A program made the translations under genes and the position numbers. 64,000 nucleotides of DNA from Lagopus muta (taxonomy: Eukaryota > Chordata > Aves > Galliformes > Phasianidae), in assembly GCF_023343835.1 (NCBI RefSeq), contig NC_064435.1, positions 88,940,788-89,004,787 of the forward strand, written 5' to 3'. Shown here one piece after another: positions 24,451 to 35,645 of this stretch (positions within the stretch are counted from its first letter, which is position 1; the number at the start of each line of letters is the position of its first letter). A model generated the notes under the pieces. That model had not been told where the DNA came from, did not search any database, and saw only the letters and a list, made by a program, of their open reading frames with translations.

Positions 24451-26060
24451 CAGATTCACAGAATGGCCCGGGCTGGAAGGAACATCAAGGATCATGAACC
24501 TCCAACCCTCCTGCCACATGCAGGGCCATTGACCTCCACATTTAATACCAGACCAGGCTGCCCATGGCCCCAGCCAACCTGGTCTTGAATACCTCTAGAG
24601 ATGGGGCATCCACAACCTCTCTGAGCTGCTGTTCCAGCACCTCATCACTCTCTCTGTAAAGAATTTCCCCCTGACATTTAACCTAAAATCTTCCCTCCTT
24701 CAACTTAAAACCATTTCCCCTTGTCCTGCTGCTATTTACCCTTTCAAAGAGTTGATTCCACTCCTGTTTGTAGGCTCCCTTTAGGTACTGAAAGGCTGCA
24801 ATGAAGCCACAGCCTTCTTTTCTCCAGGCTGAACAAGCCCAGCTCCCTCAGCCTGTCTTCATAGGGGAGGTGCTCCAGCCCCCTGATCATCTTCATGGCT
24901 CTCCTCTGGACCCTCTGTCTTTCTTGTACTGGGGGCTCCAAATCTAGACACAGTACTCCAGATGGGGCCCCACAAGGGCAGAGTAGAGGGGGACAATCAC
25001 CTCCCTGTCCCTGCTGGCCACCCCTCTTCTGATGGAGCCCAGAACACCATTTGCCTTCCAGGCTGCAAGGGCACACTGCTGGCTCATGTTAAGCTTTTCA
25101 TCCATCAGGACCCCCAGGTCCTTCTCAGCAGGGCTGCTCTCAAGAACTGCTCCTCCCAGTCTGTATAAATGCCTGGAATTCCTCCAGCCCAAGTGCAAAA
25201 CTCTGCACTTTGCCGTGTTGAACCTCCTTAGGTTCACCCAGGCCCACCTTTCAAGTCTGTTGAGGTCCCTCTGAATGGCATCCCTTCCTTCCATGATTTC
25301 AACCACACCAGTCAGCTTGGTGTCATCAGCAAACTTGCTGAGGGTGCACTCGATTCCCCCATCAATGTCATTGATAAAGATGTTAAAGAGCACTGGTCCC
25401 AAGACAGACCCCAGGGGAACGCCGCTCATTACCGGCCTCCACCTGGACACAGAGCCATTGATGACCACCCTCTGTCTGCGGCCTTCCAACCAGTTTCTTA
25501 TCCACTGAGTGGTCCACTCATCAAATCCACATCCCTCCAATTTGGAGATAAGGATGTGGTGGGGGACCATGTCAAAGGCCTTGCTCAAGTCCAGGTAAAT
25601 GACATCAGTCACCTTTCCCTTGTCCACCGATGTCGTCACTCCATCCTAGAAGGCCACCAGATTGGTCAAGCACGACCTTCCCCTGGTGAAGCCATGCTGG
25701 CTGTCTCAGATCACAGGCTCATTCCTCATGTGATCAAGCATGTCATCCAGGAGGATCTGTTCCATGATCTTCCCAGGCACAGAGGTGAGACTCACTGGCC
25801 TGTAGCTCCCCAGGTCCTCCTTGCCCCCTTTCTTATGTATGGCAGTGATGTGACCCTTCCTCCAGACATCCAGGACCTCACCTGACAGCCACGACTTTTC
25901 AAATATGATGGAGAGCTCAGCAACCACCTCAGCCAGCTCCTTCAGAACCCTGGGATGCACGCCATCCAGCCCCATAGACTTGTACACATTCAGTCTCACG
26001 AGCCTTGGACTTGCTCTGCCCTTACAGTGGTGGAGATTTACCACTCCAGTCCCCACCTAG
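24451..26060 (-). mobile_element. CR1 LINE, 1.6-kb 5'-truncated copy
   Basis: This is the longest transposon in the window. Read on the minus strand it runs from just upstream of the RT start, through the reverse transcriptase and post-RT region, into a complete 3' UTR ending with one or two octamer units (CAGATTCACAGAATGG on plus). A full-length CR1 is about 4.5 kb, so ORF1 and the endonuclease part of ORF2 are missing by 5' truncation. The coding part has few lesions, which points to a comparatively recent insertion. No target-site duplication could be seen at the ends. Plus-strand frames such as 25275-25508 and 25556-25885 are antisense shadows. Confidence 0.95.
24760..26056 (-). pseudogene. 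CR1 ORF2 reverse transcriptase, broken
   Basis: The protein would copy CR1 RNA into DNA at a nicked target site. The N-terminal RT part reads [20 protein letters not shown] and [20 protein letters not shown]. Motif A is YLDLSKAFD (Asp codon at 25589-25591), and the FADD catalytic box lies at 25322-25333. The frame carries in-frame stops at 25706-25708 and 25646-25648 and again at 24944-24946. It is then frameshifted near 24920 into [20 protein letters not shown]. The usual PQG of the motif-B region reads PLG ([11 protein letters not shown], 25394-25426), a further loss at a conserved site. The endonuclease is absent. It is not functional. Confidence 0.92.
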
Positions 26061-26696
26061 AGGTTTAGGGATGCAGGGCTCAGGGACGTGAGAAATACTG
26101 GAATCCTGGCTGCAAAGCATGTCTTAAAACAAGAGAGCTAGGAATGCTCTGCAAGGAGGATAAGGGGACCTAAGCCCTCAGAACTGGTAGAGCATTCAAG
26201 CTCCTATTGATCTAGAATTAAATTATTCCTATTTCTAACTCCACCCAGGATAGTAGGGCTGGAAATTGAAGTTCGTATAATAGAGTGCCTCAGTTTTACA
26301 GGCTCAGGAAACGTTTGCAGCTTTCACTTGTCATGACAACAATCATGTATTAAACGTGTCTCTGACACATTTAGGAACACGTAGCATTTTTAGCACAAGA
26401 CTTACCTGGCATATCCACCCAGGTTGCTGTACTCATAAGGACATATTTTTTTCTACCAATCATTAAATGAAGATATCAGAGAGAAAATAGAGCTGTGGGT
26501 GATCTGCATGGTCACCAACACACCCCATGAAACAACTGTGACTTTTCTTATCTACCACCATCTGTCTCACACAAAGCCTGAACTAATTACTGCACAGTCC
26601 CTTATTTTATCAATTTATTTATGAATTATTCAGTCTGCTCTTCTAAGCTCTCTCCAAGTTTAGTACAGTCCACAGGCATTACATTGGAAAATACAT
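26061..26696. other. Unannotated sequence between CR1 and mariner
   Basis: AT-rich sequence with nothing recognised. Confidence 0.45.
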
Positions 26697-27135
26697 AGGT
26701 AGCTCTGAAAGCAATGCCTCCTATTTATTTTCACAGAAATTTCAACAGATAAAAAGAGCACAATAACACTATCTGATAGAGAACATTCAGCTACAAAACA
26801 CTATTTTTCAGCATAGTCACTACCGTTAGCTGTACATTTTCACCAGTCATTTTCAGCTGCTTCTTGTGCTCAAAGAAATCTGCACCAGGGAAAATGACCT
26901 GCTGTCACCACTGGTGAAACACACCACCCACCATCTCACTGTGCTCACATCCACTGTTTGGTCTTCATAAACTAACAAGCACCCATGAATGTTAATGGTT
27001 GCAATTATTTCCTCGTGGAGGAATCCAGTGACACACCTTTGCTTCTTAAGCATGTTACACGCCGTTTTGTCAGATTGCTCTCTGCTGCCATCTGTTGCAC
27101 AGCAAAAAAGAAAAAAAGGAATATCAACAGGAAAG
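26697..27135 (-). mobile_element. Mariner-type DNA transposon, internally deleted copy 2
   Basis: Same family and layout as 7072-7505. The left end is TAGGTAGCTCTGAAAGCAAT with a TA at 26697-26698 that could be half of the mariner TA target duplication. The 3' flank and C-terminal remnant follow, then directly the N-terminal HTH remnant (VDVSTVRWWVVCFTSGDSRS on the minus strand). The DDD core is missing, as in copy 1. At the junction this copy has about 20 more bases than copy 1, and the C-terminal part is out of frame with the HTH. The right inverted repeat is not visible, so the end is approximate. Confidence 0.85.
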
Positions 27136-27140
27136 TTCAA
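26853..27140 (-). pseudogene. Mariner transposase N-terminal remnant
   Basis: A 95-codon minus frame contains QRCVTGFLHEEIIATINIHG and DQTVDVSTVRWWVVCFTSGD, the mariner HTH DNA-binding segment. It then runs out of frame at the internal deletion. No catalytic residues remain. It is a fossil of the same deletion class as copy 1. Confidence 0.75.
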
Positions 27141-30100
27141 TCTCTAGTGCCACACCGCCAATATCCACATCTGATTTTGTGGGCCAACATAATAGGAGAT
27201 ATTATTTTCAGAACAGCCCTCATACATAAGGAAATTAAACACTTGAAGTCTTGCTGTTTTTCAGGACGTCTGGCAGAAATAAAATTGATCCTGTGATTTA
27301 GATGCAATCAAGTTTACCCAATTCACAAAAAGTATGCACGCTTTTTGCTTTTCAGTCACTTCAGAGACACGGCACGTGATTGACCATTGCCCAGCCCTAG
27401 TCCTGCACTAATGGATAATGGCCTCATAAAACGAAGCAAAAGGGCTGCCTAGGATTCTCCAGTGTGAGTGGATAGAGACAGGCTTGGGGCTGGCTGTATA
27501 TCTCTCAGACTGACAGTTGAGGGGCAAAACACCAGGCTTGTGAATTTCCTGGCTGTTAAAAGATTGGAAAAGAAACCATTCTACCTATCAGATGCTACAC
27601 AAGTGCTGACATACATGTCGTACTGTCATACATGCCACGATTCCATCTTTCGTACCATACCAAAGTCCACAAGCAGGAAGCACAACATAAGGAAGACATC
27701 TACCACTGCATACACTCATGAAGAAAAGTTAATGGATCAGGTAATTCCTTGTTGCAGTGTATATAAGGAACTTGGTCTTGATTCCATGTCCTTCACACCC
27801 AGTATAAATCATTTTCAGGTCGTAACATCTCACTAACTTATGGCCATCTTTTTTATTATCCTGAACTGAAGCCATAAAGTGCAGGTCTGTATCTGAATTC
27901 AAGAAAGCCTATTTCCGTTCTGAAGGTTAAGTGTTCGATCCATGCAAAGCACATATAAATAGTTCAATTTTAAATCAACTGAATCATCAATCAAAAGGCT
28001 CAGCCTCAAAGGCAAGGTCAGTACATCTTGATACAGGACCTTCCAAGGCATGTCCACAAAATGTAGAGTAAAGGAATTTATATACCTCACAAGACAATGC
28101 TAAAGGGAGCCATCAAAATATATTGCTAACTGTCCCTTACATTTGTTCATTCAAATAGTTTCTTTGGTGTTTTCCCCCCACTAAATGTTTCCCCTCCACG
28201 TTAGCAACTGGCTGGTATCCTCTATCACATTTGCAGCACATCTAGCTCTATGAATAAACAGGACTTCTCGCTTTCCATACAAATAGCCACAGTAGGCTTT
28301 AAAAGGATGAAGAATTATCACAATATGGGAATAATCTTCTTTCTACCTATCCAGAGCCATTAAATTTCCTAGAGTGCAAGAAAAGACAAATTCACATTCC
28401 ACAAGGAACCATTTTCCCTCCTTTTAATTACAGATAGTTGCATGCATCTGGTTTTGGCAGTTTCGTAAGAGTTAAAAGACTCAGACTGTTAAACTACTCT
28501 GCTTATTCTGTCTGGACTGGAAAGGGTCATCTCTTTTGATGACTGTCATTAAGCTCATTACAGCATGATTTAATCATAGATGCTTAGACAAAACACTCAA
28601 AGCAAAAAAATCTCACAATCAACATGTCTAAGTGTATTAGATAATAAATTAGTGGAATGGAAACTTCCAATTCCCCATCAGTAAGACTGAGTAAATTATT
28701 TTCTGGAGTAGTATAATCACTAAAAAAATATCTCAACCAAAACCTCTCTAAACTCCCTCTATCTGTCATTTATTACATGCATCCTTGTCAGAAGTAATAT
28801 CCATTTATCTGCTCCATTTAGAAAAATGAGACTAATGAGTTTATAATTGTTGTTTACTAAAATACCTTATAAAAAGTAATGAAGGAAAAAGCAATTGTTG
28901 CATCAAATAAGTAGGGAAAGCTACCATGGTGATGCATTCCAACAGCTGTCACATTGCCTTAAAAACTTTTGATGTGAATGCCAAAAACATAAACAAGGAA
29001 GAAAAAAAAGGAGCAGTTTATCAATTAAAAGATCAAAACCTCCTTCATATTTTCCATTGCAAGTAAATGAGCAAGCTTTATAATAATAACCCATCTGTGG
29101 ACAAAGTTCTGAGATAAATGGTTCAGCATTGTTCAGTCTTCCACTGATGGAGTCGAAATGGTGTGGGCTTCCAGATTTACAGGATGCAAAAGCATGCAAA
29201 GGTAGTTCTCTATCCAACTGGTGAACTAGTATTGCCATCACTAAACCCTACTCTTTCACAGCCAAGTAGGATTTCTGCCACGTGAATCAGTGCTCAGCAG
29301 TCATATGTCCCTAATAGAACTCCTCCTTGCCTCTCAGCTTTCAGTTCATAGCATTTCACTCACCACTGATGTCACCTTCTAAGCATTCTGCAAAGATTAA
29401 CAATTTTTAAATGAATAAACAAACAACTGGAATTGGCATAATATAATGAAGATAAATACTAGTGGACTGTTTTGCCCCAGGCTACAAGCAGTAAATGAAC
29501 GCATTACAAAGTTATCTTAACACAGATACAAAAAGCACCTCAGCATCCGAGATGGTACCACAGAGGGATGATCCCACAAATCAATCAACGGCTATATGTA
29601 AAGGCACATTTACCCTGGATTTGCCATGTTAAGTTTGAACTGTCACTGATCACCTGCAAGTCCTCCTCTGAGCTTTCATCAGACTGCTGTGCTGGCCCAC
29701 TCATGCTTGCTCCTTATTTACTCCAAGAGTTACCATGACAAGCAAGTGTCTTGTTTTGCTTGTTCTCTGCAAGCCTTCCAATTTATTTCATATATGTCTT
29801 GTCTTGATTATCAAGATGATCTACAAAGTTTCTCTCTAACGCATGCAGTCTCATACTCATGGACTGCCAGTGAGCACCTCTGCAAGAAGTAGAGCCCCTT
29901 GAGATCACATAAGGAAGAAAACTACATTATAAGTGTAAACTGAGTCACAATTTCACACAAAACACATCTCCAGGGAGAATAAAGTATTTATGAAACTAAT
30001 TGTTAGGAAGTAAAGAAAACAGATGTATTCGAAAACAGATTACCAGAAAAATTAACTTATAATGAAATAAAAAATAAAAAGGAAAATTTGAACTTTAAGT

Positions 30101-31307
30101 CCTAATAGATGATGCTAGAGGTATATAGTATAGAGGTAGAGGAGTATAGAATACAGGTATACAGTACTTAAGGAGTAGAAATAAATCTGAAATTGGAATC
30201 ACACTGAGGCTGGGAGTTATTATTCTATACTGATCCGGTTCATAGACTCTAAGGCTCCCAGCATTAATTCCTATTTGAAACAGAACACTGGCCTAGGCAG
30301 ACCAGATTTGATCTAAGCAATAGTCCCCCTCAAAAAGGGAGGGGTTGCATAGATTTTTGATCCCAATCTCAGGTTGAATGAATGTGAAAAACAGATGGTG
30401 ATATGTTTCTGGTTTATTTGGTAAGATGATATTTTTGAAAGACAGGAAATAGTTTATTATTATTTATTTCTTTTTGACAGCTACCAACATTGATGCAGCT
30501 TCAATACTAGTATTTCTTGTGAGAACATTTAATTTCTGTGATGTTATTAAAAAATGTTCTGGTTGAAAACTTGCATGTCCCTCCATTAACAACACACCTA
30601 CACAACAAATTCATAAATGGAACAAAACATCCATTTCTTATGCATAAACCTCTGGGATACTGCTTCATTTGTGTTTTTTTTTTCCCCATTTCAGAAGTTA
30701 TGTTTTTCATACTGGGGAGAAAAACCTTCCTGATACAACTGTGTAAGTAGGGATTAGGCTGTAAGGATGAAGAGTAATTTGTTTCAGTACGTAACATCTA
30801 AAAAGATTTAAAAAAAAAAAAAAAGAAGGAAAAAGTGAATAGGATATCCCTATACAATCTCATGCACATTTGATCAACAATTGTTGTGCAGGAATGCTGT
30901 GAGTCTGTCTACAAATAATTCACATAGAAAAACATTCTAAAAATACCTTAATCTGTTTGCAACTTATTTCAATTGCTTTCGTTACGAAGAGTCTGGTTAA
31001 TGGAACGAGATAAGTGTGCAATTTGGAGGAAAGTATTATCTGAATGGTACTGAAAGTGTCTCAGTAAGTGACTGTTTGACAGAAAGGCAGTAAGGAAGGA
31101 TTAAGAAAGGGGCCTTACTGTTCCCAGCCCTGCTTTGCCCTTACTACCTGCTCCTACAAAATGTCCTTGCCCACTCTAGGTGAAGGTACTGTAATCTGGA
31201 GGAGTTTACACCTTCGAAAATCACAACACAGTCTCTTATCTGAAAATATCTCCCTTTGTCCCTGTGAATTCATCTCCTGTTATAGCAAAAGCAGAAACTA
31301 TACAGAA
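27136..31307. other. Unannotated sequence, about 4.2 kb
   Basis: Unique-looking AT-rich DNA. The 122-codon plus frame at 27468-27836 is the longest here but has no recognised domain. A GTATA-rich cryptic repeat lies at 30117-30172, and an A15 run at about 30810-30824. No exon or transposon is recognised. Confidence 0.45.
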
Positions 31308-31338
31308 CCCCCCCCCCCCCCCTTTTTTTTTTTTTTTT
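31308..31338 (+). repeat. Juxtaposed homopolymers C15 T16
   Basis: Fifteen C (31308-31322) are followed without interruption by sixteen T (31323-31338). On the minus strand this is A16 then G15. Such a run is prone to slippage and to sequencing error, so its length is uncertain. Confidence 0.9.
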
Positions 31339-34300
31339 GCTCCAAAAACAGTGGGAAGAGTAGGAACTTGGGATTCTATATGCTCCAGGCTTTCATTATC
31401 TAAAACTTGGATGATGAACTCCCAACGTTGTTGCTTATAAAGCATTGCCAAGCTCCACTACAATGACAAATTCTGCCATGTTTAGAACTATTAGAAATAA
31501 TTAATGTTTAGTAGCTATAATTTTAAAAAGCATTATCTGGGGCAGACACAAACCAGATTTAAACCAAAATAAAAACATATGCTAAACCTCACTCACTTCA
31601 GTGCCAGACCTTTGGTTAAAACGTTCCATCTGTCTTTTTATTAGACCCTGAGAACGCGAGAAAAAGGTAGAAGATATTAGTTAGCAATTGGAAAAAAAAT
31701 GTACTATTGCAAGAAACTTGAGAGGGGCAGCTGTTTCTGAAACCCTAAAATTCATTGGAGATATGGGAATTCAACTTTTGTATTTAATCAGTCATACCCA
31801 TCTTCCCAATAGCAAAACAATAACCCAACTCACCAAGTAGATGCATATCCCTCATGATTTTCCCTAAGCCACGGACATATCTGAATACTTATGCATTTCA
31901 GTTACAAACAATGGCATAATACCACGGATCCATGTAGGTGTATTTCTATTGTTCAAGTCTCTTCCTTCACATGTTCAAAACTGCAACATATTTACTCAAA
32001 GCGTGGAGTTCAAAATAATTCATCACTGCTTTGCAGGTTTTAAAAATCCTTTAAAAAATCCTCTCTGGAACTTCAATTGATTAAACTCTCAAACTCTTCA
32101 AGACAAGTGGAGAAAGCAAAGAAAAAGCTTTGTCAATGGCAGTTTTAATGTGCAGTTGAGAAATTTAAGACGACTCATAAGAAAAACGTATTTCTCAGAC
32201 ATTCACAGAGTTTGCAATAAATAAATTAAATGTCTACTCTAGTACTAGAATCTTGACAAAGGCTAACTTGCACATGGGGAATTACATCTGTCAAAGGGGC
32301 TGTTTGTTCACTGCCCAGATGGCAATGGGTGTCTTGCAAAGGCCCTGGTGGTAACGTCTTCAGCTGGATTGGGTTAGATTTCCCAAACTGCTCCTCAACA
32401 GATTCCTTGTACCAGCTGGCCCGTGGTGCAAAAAAGACTACACATGATCCATTATGTTAACCGACATACAAAACATCCTCTATCCATCTGAGCTACAAGT
32501 AAAAGTCTTCACTTCACAACTGTAGTTTCTACTCATTATTTGCAAACATCTACGCAGTAAGTTTTTGCAGCATAAATCCAGGATCATGTCCAAGGGTGTC
32601 ACTGGGGCAGTCAGCTTCTCCAGCCAGCCTGTTAATCACCATATCTAAGCAAAAGAGCTGGTTTAAACACAGGAAAAGCTGTGTAGGGTCAATCTTCAGG
32701 GCAGCCTGAAATTTCCATGTGGAGACCCTTGCGCCAAATACTTGGTGAAATATTACACTAAACACCACTCAAATGCTTTGCTGTGAGAACGTCTAGGAGT
32801 ACAGCTGATAGCCAAGTTTCAAATCAATTCACAGTCTCAAACCAGGCATTATCTCATCATGACAGACAAGCAAGGGAGTTCCTGGACCACCCAGGCTGCT
32901 AATGACTTAAGCGCGAGAGTTTGAGCACAGGCAGTGACCTGATATCTAGCTTCAATTATAAGGATGCTGTACACTTGAATTTTGTCTTTGTAACTTCAGT
33001 CCCATACTCCTCAACAACGAAAAAAAATCCCAGATCTTAATAGCTGTAATTGACAATGTTTATTACAGGGCCTCTCTGAAAAATCTCGGCTTTTCGGAGA
33101 ATTCTTCCATTATATCAGAGACCATGGAAGGGCTCATCTAGAGATTCAGCATCTCTGTGGCACTGTTTTACAGAAGAGAAAGCAGGACTTGGTGTTGCAA
33201 AGTAGAAAATTTACATTTGTAGCTCAACTTGTAGTAGTTAAATTACCTCAAGAAATTCTTTATAGCCAAGTTCCCCTGAAGCAGTACTATACAGGCTATA
33301 TGCACTGAAAAAGTCAGTATCCTTCCCTAATAAGGGAACTTATTTGCAAATGTGATCTCAAAATGTGTTGCAACATTTTGTCTAAGATAAGGACATCGGT
33401 TCTCTAATGGGCTAGATACAAACATCATCTGAGCCAGCAGTAGGCTTTGTGAGTGATATACAAAGGAAAATATGCCTCACATTTTTGAATGGTTGATATT
33501 TATAGGAAAAACAGCATATTGCAATTCTTATTTCAGGATTAGAACATTAAGACAGGACCACCTACGTACTCCCCTGACTGCTAACATGACTCAGGACAGA
33601 CATGTGACAAAGCAAAAGGACTATGTCTGCCCAGTTTGTTTTTTTTCCAACACTAAGTGTACTGAAAAGGCCAAGAGGCAGCTATATTTGTACTTTACTT
33701 ATCCTGCTATTTCAGTTTCATCTCGGTGAAGGAAATTTATGAAACTCTGGACACTGAAAGCATAGTATAAACATGGTAAGGCACTCAGCCACTGGCATTT
33801 TGAATCATTTAAAATGAGTTCTGTCTAAGCTGACAGCCCCCTATTTCAGCTGTGAGAGGCAAGTACATGCATCTCATCTGCACCTGAGTAAAATGAAATG
33901 ATGATTGTTACTTCACTGATGGTTAACCATACCAATCCTGGAATGATTGAAAAAACCCAGAAAACCCATTAAGCCTTTGGAAATCAGGTGCTTTTTTAGC
34001 CACTGCTGACGAGACACTGTTCTGCTAGGGTAACAGAAGTTTAAATTCTTAATGTTTGCCCTAGGCAGTATTTTTAAAACCACAAAGGGTCAGCAAAAGA
34101 AAAGCGACGGCACGAAAACCAATAAATAACCTACAATTTGTAGGCCTTTGGGCTGCAAAAAGACTAAGACACTCTATTCTGTCATAAATTAAGAGAATCT
34201 TCCCACACTAATTATCACATTTGCTTTTATTCAGCTCTAACTACTGCATCTGTTACAAAAACATCCTCTAGCTGCTGGCTCAAAAATGAATGGTTCTGTG

Positions 34301-35119
34301 GAAAGACTGAAGTGTCTAATACACTGTGAGAAGGAGAAGCCTAGTAAGACATCCCTTTGACTGGCAGCAGCAAATATAGATACTAAGTAAGGCGCTAGAT
34401 CTACATTATCTCAGATTCCTTTCATTCTCCACAAACAAGGTTACACAGTAATAAGATTTTCTAGACAGAAATCTACTAGCCAAATGTTTGAACTTGTACA
34501 TAATGTTTTCCAGAACACCTTGGCAATCAGCATCCCTCCATCCATTCTGCTCCATTTTCTTGAGGTAATACGATTCCTACCCCACAGCCTTTTAGTTTCA
34601 GCTTGCAGTCCATCACTTTGACCATCTCCTTGGGTTTGCTCTGCTGACTATTATGAGAGCTGCTAGTATTCCCAGCAAGCAAAATTACTTGATCTCCATA
34701 TCAACTGAAAGTCCCCATCAATGCACACATTTGAATATTCAAAGATAGTAAACAAGAGACACTGCAAGAGCAATGGAATTAAACAGTCTTCTTGCTCCCA
34801 TGCAGGACCTGCTTCCACCACTGCTATCTTGTCACTGTTGTGGGGCTTGTGAGTTCTTTTTCTGCTCTACTAATTTCTTCCAACAGTTTTTGTAGTACCA
34901 TATCCCAAGATATTTCTTCTACGATAACCCATGTTGCCATGAGAAGGGAGTGGGCCGTGATCTTATTCAGGCATGTACATTCACAACTAAGAGACTTTTC
35001 TGCAGGATATTTTGAGGTATTCCAGTTAGTTTTCTTTGGGTTCTAAAATTAGAACAAAATATATTATTTTTGAATGATTTCACAGCTTCACACTCACAGT
35101 ATCTTATCATGTTAGCCAA
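31339..35119. other. Unannotated sequence, about 3.8 kb
   Basis: No gene or repeat family is recognised. Short frames (33472-33729 plus, 34792-35046 plus) show no known domain. Confidence 0.45.
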
Positions 35120-35645
35120 AGTCCACCCTGTTGTCTCACGGTCAACTCGTTGTCCATCAGGACACCCAGGTCCTTCTCTGCAGAGTTTCTTTCCAGCTGG
35201 TCAGCCTCTAACCTGTACTGATGCTTGTGTTTTTTTCTCCCCCAGCTGGAGGACCCTACTCTTGCCTTTGTTGAACCTCATCAGATTCCTCTCCATTCAA
35301 CTCTTCAGTCTGTCCAGGTCTTGCTGAATGGCAGCACAGCCTTCAGGTGTGTCAGCCACACATCAGCAAACTTGCTGAGGGTGGATGCTCTCTCTTCATC
35401 CAGATTGTTGATGAAGATGTTACACAAGAATGGGCCCAGTACTGACCTCTGGGGAGCACCAATAGTTAGAGGGCTCCAAATAAACTCTGTACCACTGATA
35501 ACAACCCTCAACTCCACCAGTCAGCCAATTCTAAGTTCACCTCACTGTCCATTTATCTATCCCACACTTCCTCTGCTTACCTACAAGGATGCTATGGGGG
35601 ACAGTGTCAAAAGTCTTGCTGAAGCCAAGCTAGAAAATAAATAAC
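35120..35645 (-). mobile_element. CR1 LINE, RT core fragment
   Basis: This is a minus-strand CR1 piece truncated at both ends; it covers the RT core and the segment after it. In antisense reading it shows TTGTCCATCAGGACACCCAG, GCAAACTTGCTGAGGGTGGA (FADD region), CTCTGGGGAGCACCAATAGT (APQRSVLGP, the PQG motif region, seen in the minus frame at 35305-35517) and GACAGTGTCAAAAGTCTTGC (SKTFD, motif A). The FADD box is damaged by a deletion (SKFADV followed by WLT). No 3' UTR or octamers are present. It is an old, dead copy. Confidence 0.88.

Noticed and set aside
25275..25885. Plus-strand frames of 77-109 codons
   Set aside because: They are antisense shadows of the minus-strand CR1 reverse transcriptase.
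27468..27836. 122-codon plus-strand frame
   Set aside because: No domain, signal or membrane feature recognised; length is compatible with chance in 64 kb.
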